A DNA stretch of 16,367 nt from an uncultured Oscillospiraceae bacterium (GTDB taxonomy: Bacteria > Bacillota > Clostridia > Oscillospirales > Oscillospiraceae), in assembly GCA_944385065.1 (NCBI GenBank), contig CALWVX010000020.1:1-16367 (forward strand). Reading direction: 5' to 3'. The notes beneath the pieces were generated by a model. That model saw only the letters and a list, made by a program, of their open reading frames with translations, was not told the DNA's origin and searched no databases. This document shows positions 13,923-16,367 of the stretch, piece by piece. The position numbers and the translations under genes were made by a program. Each line of letters begins with the position of its first letter. The first letter of the stretch is position 1.

Positions 13923-15875
13923 ATGACAAATAGATCGGAGCAGCCTCTGGACTACAAAGCTCTGATGCAGATCTGGGCGGAGTATATCTTCGAGGACAAA
14001 ATGGACCCGCGGCTCGATCCCCATGTGGCGGAGAGCTGGCGCAGGTGTCGGGCTGCCGGGATTGATCCCATCAACGGCGGCCTCGGCACACGGGTGAGCG
14101 ATGAGATTTTCCAGAGCATTCTGGCGGAAAACAACACGCTGATTGAGACCGCTCTTCCCATTATGCAGAGCGTATTCGAGATCATGAAGCAGTCCCACTC
14201 CACCCTGGTGCTGACCGACAGCGTGGGATATATTCTGGAGTCGATCGGGGACGAGCAGGCCCTGTGCGCAAACCAGCGCCTGTTCTTTGGAAAGGGGTGC
14301 CTATGGAGCAATCTCAGCGTTGGGACCAACGCCATCAGCGTGGCTCTGGACTACAACTCAGTCGTACAGCTGCTGGGACCGGAACACTACTGCAAAAGCC
14401 ATCACTCCGGCATCTGCACCGCCTCCCCCATCCACAATCCGGACGGGGAAGTGATCGGCTGTCTCAATCTGAGCAGCAGAGAGACTGTCTCTCATCCCTA
14501 CTCTCTCGGTCTTGTTCTGGCCGCAGTCCAGGGAATTGAAGGAAAACTGATTTTAAAACGCACAACTGAGCTGATGCGTTCCTTTCTGGAGCACTCCGAG
14601 GACAGCGTCTTCCTGCTGTCCAAAGACCGCCGCCCCATCTGGGCCAACAATCCGGCATACCGCCTGCTTCAAATCTCCGGCGGAGAATTGGCCGGGCTGG
14701 ATTTTTGTCAGATCATCCCCGATCTGGACTGGGAGTCCCTGCTCAGCCGGCAGGACGGCCGCTATTCTTCTCATGACGTTCGGGTGATCGTCCACGGCAT
14801 GTCCCGGCACTGCAGCATCACCATATATCCTCTGATGGATCTGGGGGCGGAAGTCTTTGCCGTCACTTTGAAGCCTCAGCAGAGCCTGATTGCCTCTGCC
14901 AACAAGCTGTCCGGCAACCGGGCCGTCTATACCTTTGATGACATCTTCACCCAGGATCCCGCCATGCTCCGCACCCTGGCTCTGGCGCAGAAATACGCCA
15001 GATACGACGGCAATATCCTCATCGAAGGGGAGAGCGGCACCGGAAAGGAGCTACTGGCCCAGGCCATCCACAACGCCAGCAGCCGGGCCGACTGTCCCTT
15101 CGTCGTGGTCAACTGTGCCTCCATTCCCCGGGATATGCTGATGGCTGATCTCTTCGGATATGAGGCGGGAGCATTCCCCGGCGTCACCACAGAGGGAAAT
15201 CCCGGGCGTTTTGAACTGGCCGACCACGGCACCCTGTTTCTGGATGAAATCACAGAACTCCCCCTGGATTTCCAGGCCAAGCTGCTCCGCGCAGTGGAAT
15301 CTCACCGCATCACCCGCATGGGCGGCAAAGCGGAAATTCAGCTGGACATCCGAATCATCGCCTCTACCAACCACAATCTGGAAAATGATGTGGCCAACCA
15401 GTCTTTCAGCCCCGAGCTGTTCTTCCGACTGAACATCCTCCGCCTGCACGTTCCCCCGCTCCGGGAGCGCAGCCAGGACATTATTTACTGTACCAACCGC
15501 TTCTTGGAGCGGTTGAACGCCCTCAACCCCAACACTCCCCACAGCTGCTCGCCGGAATTTCTGTCCGGTCTGCTGCGATACTCCTGGCCCGGCAACCTCC
15601 GGGAACTGCAAAACAGCATTGAACGCACATTTTATTCCAGTACGGAGCAGATCCTGGGAACCGAGAGCCTGAATTTCGTCTTTCTCCCCTCCTCCACCGC
15701 CAATCTGTCCGCCCCGCCCACTGCGCAGGACGCGGGCGAGGCAGGACGAATCCGGTCAACGCTGGCCATCTGCAACGGAAACGTGGAACTGGCTGCCAGC
15801 CGTCTCGGCATGAGCCGCGCCACCCTGTACCGCAGGCTGAAAAAATACCACATCAAGCCTCAGCGTGCCCCTTGA
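13923..15875 (+). CDS. AcoR-like enhancer-binding transcription regulator (GAF-PAS-AAA+-Fis)
   Basis: A 650-residue NtrC-family regulator. The N-terminus has the AcoR-like ESWRRCRAAGIDP segment, then a GAF sensor domain (about 60-200) and a PAS domain (about 220-310). The AAA+ ATPase (about 340-565) has Walker A GESGTGKE (369-376), Walker B GTLFLDEI and the closing WPGNLRELQN. A Fis-type helix-turn-helix (about 610-645, NVELAASRLGMSRATLYRRLKKY) binds DNA. The loop that contacts sigma-54, normally GAFTGA, reads GAFPGV (416-421), so ordinary sigma-54 activation is in doubt. I chose the ATG at 13923 with TGAGGG upstream; a GTG at 13908 overlapping lplA is the alternative. It probably senses the Aco substrate through GAF or PAS and controls the divergent operon; the ligand is unknown. 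Confidence 0.9.
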   Translation: MTNRSEQPLDYKALMQIWAEYIFEDKMDPRLDPHVAESWRRCRAAGIDPINGGLGTRVSDEIFQSILAENNTLIETALPIMQSVFEIMKQSHSTLVLTDSVGYILESIGDEQALCANQRLFFGKGCLWSNLSVGTNAISVALDYNSVVQLLGPEHYCKSHHSGICTASPIHNPDGEVIGCLNLSSRETVSHPYSLGLVLAAVQGIEGKLILKRTTELMRSFLEHSEDSVFLLSKDRRPIWANNPAYRLLQISGGELAGLDFCQIIPDLDWESLLSRQDGRYSSHDVRVIVHGMSRHCSITIYPLMDLGAEVFAVTLKPQQSLIASANKLSGNRAVYTFDDIFTQDPAMLRTLALAQKYARYDGNILIEGESGTGKELLAQAIHNASSRADCPFVVVNCASIPRDMLMADLFGYEAGAFPGVTTEGNPGRFELADHGTLFLDEITELPLDFQAKLLRAVESHRITRMGGKAEIQLDIRIIASTNHNLENDVANQSFSPELFFRLNILRLHVPPLRERSQDIIYCTNRFLERLNALNPNTPHSCSPEFLSGLLRYSWPGNLRELQNSIERTFYSSTEQILGTESLNFVFLPSSTANLSAPPTAQDAGEAGRIRSTLAICNGNVELAASRLGMSRATLYRRLKKYHIKPQRAP

Positions 15876-16104
15876 CCCTCCGCTTTTGTATTTTGGTGTT
15901 TTAGCGAACTGTTGTAAAGAATTTTTGTGCCTCTGTTTACTGATTCTCCTTTTTCTCCAGTCATCTCCCACGGAATCTCTTCCTTTTTTGTTGTCTTTTT
16001 CCAGTGGCGACCTCCATTTTCTTCTTTTTTCAGAGTTTAAATCAGGATATGCGGCCGCAGCGCCAGGCCAGCGCTCTCTGGAACAGAAAAATTTTAAAAA
16101 AGCG
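15876..16104. other. T-rich intergenic stretch
   Basis: The plus strand is strikingly T-rich from 15890 to about 16035, with many runs of four to six Ts. No convincing gene is present. A short 5-bp inverted repeat (AGCGC/GCGCT, 16059-16063/16071-16075) has no T-run behind it. I see no clear intrinsic terminator for the regulator gene; the T-rich RNA itself might be a termination zone. Confidence 0.4.
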
Positions 16105-16133
16105 TTGACAAGCCGACCGTGATATGATAATAT
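16105..16133 (+). promoter_or_regulatory. Predicted promoter of the flavodoxin gene
   Basis: A perfect TTGACA (16105-16110) is followed after 17 nt by TAATAT (16128-16133); GATAAT at 16126-16131 with a 15-nt spacer is the alternative -10. The -10 region also holds a small inverted repeat, GATAT-GATA-ATATC (16121-16134). The start would fall near 16140, directly at the first dyad operator, leaving a leader of about 140 nt. Confidence 0.65.
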
Positions 16134-16142
16134 CCGCTTGTA

Positions 16143-16163
16143 GTTAGTTATAGCTAACTTACG
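16143..16163 (+). promoter_or_regulatory. First copy of a dyad operator, DtxR-like
   Basis: The 16-bp core GTTAGTTATAGCTAAC has the dyad GTTAG-N6-CTAAC and is followed by TTACG. It lies at the predicted transcription start. The half-site resembles boxes of DtxR/IdeR/MntR-type metal repressors (TTAGGTTAG..CTAACC). The protein that binds it is inferred. Confidence 0.55.
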
Positions 16164-16179
16164 AGGAGTATTTCTCCTC
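16163..16179 (+). other. Small hairpin between the two operators
   Basis: GAGGAG (16163-16168) and CTCCTC (16174-16179) pair around TATTT and are followed by a pyrimidine-rich CCTTTTATT. In the leader RNA this could be a weak attenuator. The stem is only 6 bp. Confidence 0.35.
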
Positions 16180-16196
16180 CCTTTTATTCCTCTTAG

Positions 16197-16217
16197 GTTA
16201 GTATTAGCTAACTTACG
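16197..16217 (+). promoter_or_regulatory. Second copy of the dyad operator, DtxR-like
   Basis: The core GTTAGTATTAGCTAAC followed by TTACG repeats the first element 54 bp downstream, with only the central bases changed. With the preceding TTAG it reads TTAGGTTAG, close to the DtxR half-site. It falls within the leader, about 60 bp past the predicted start site. Confidence 0.55.
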
Positions 16218-16278
16218 TGCGTCAGGATAGGCGTCAGGAAAATCAGGCATACTTCCCTTGAAAGGAGAACGCAAGATC

Positions 16279-16367
16279 ATGAATCGATTAGCAATCGTCT
16301 TTTGGAGCGGCACCGGGAACACCCAGACCATGGCCGACTGCATCGCCCAAGGGGCCAGAGACGCCGG
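16279..16367 (+). CDS. Flavodoxin, 5' part (runs off the window)
   Basis: The first 29 complete codons read MNRLAIVFWSGTGNTQTMAD and continue CIAQGARDAG. SGTGNT is the phosphate-binding loop that holds FMN in flavodoxins, placed right after the first beta strand as expected. The ATG at 16279 follows AAAGGAG by 11 nt. Flavodoxins carry electrons at low potential and in many bacteria replace ferredoxin when iron is short, which fits the metal-repressor-like operators upstream. The remainder, about 110 residues in a short-chain flavodoxin, lies outside. A flavodoxin domain at the start of a longer flavoprotein cannot be excluded. Confidence 0.85.
   Translation, partial: MNRLAIVFWSGTGNTQTMADCIAQGARDA

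Overview
The window reads as chromosomal DNA of a GC-rich, spore-forming anaerobic member of the Bacillota, most likely an Oscillospiraceae-type Clostridium relative. This rests on strong AGGAGG ribosome binding sites before nearly every gene, a remnant of an alpha/beta-type small acid-soluble spore protein gene, and the family signatures of the enzymes. The species cannot be fixed from the sequence alone.

Layout. (1) Positions 13-1182 are the trailing part of a type I-C-like CRISPR array: 17 full repeats of 33 nt, one degenerate terminal repeat and 17 spacers. No cas gene is in the window, so leader and cas genes should lie to the left. (2) Positions 1183-1731 hold a 12-bp hairpin, a truncated spore-protein gene on the minus strand, and a perfect 19-bp hairpin beyond the end of the large operon. 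(3) Positions 1732-12463 are one minus-strand operon of nine genes. In transcription order: E1 alpha, E1 beta, E2 and E3 of an acetoin-dehydrogenase-type (AcoABCL) complex, a short-chain dehydrogenase (SDR), a GldA-type metal-dependent alcohol dehydrogenase, a second SDR, a sodium:solute symporter and an NAD(P)-dependent aldehyde dehydrogenase. (4) Positions 12464-12930 are an AT-rich divergent control region with a sigma-A-like promoter for each direction, three imperfect direct repeats in the operon leader and two perfect palindromes. (5) Positions 12931-15875 (+) carry a lipoate-protein ligase and an AcoR-like enhancer-binding regulator (GAF-PAS-AAA+-Fis). (6) Positions 15876-16278 are a T-rich gap, then a promoter followed by two DtxR-like dyads, leading into a flavodoxin gene cut off by the window end.

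How the genes work together (inference). The symporter brings in a substrate. The two SDRs and the GldA-type enzyme oxidise one or more hydroxyl groups to give an acyloin or alpha-keto compound. The Aco complex cleaves it oxidatively to acetyl-CoA plus an aldehyde, and the aldehyde dehydrogenase removes that aldehyde. LplA attaches the lipoyl group the E2 subunit needs, and the AcoR-like protein senses the substrate and controls the operon. 2,3-Butanediol/acetoin is the textbook match, but a dedicated symporter and three dehydrogenases leave room for a different, larger or charged substrate.

The most unusual points are: the AcoR-like regulator has GAFPGV in place of the GAFTGA sigma-54 contact motif, and its target operon shows a sigma-A-like promoter and no good -24/-12 promoter; repeated AGCGGA-containing elements lie in the operon leader; the E2 has two subunit-binding domains in tandem; and the flavodoxin gene has paired metal-repressor-like operators.
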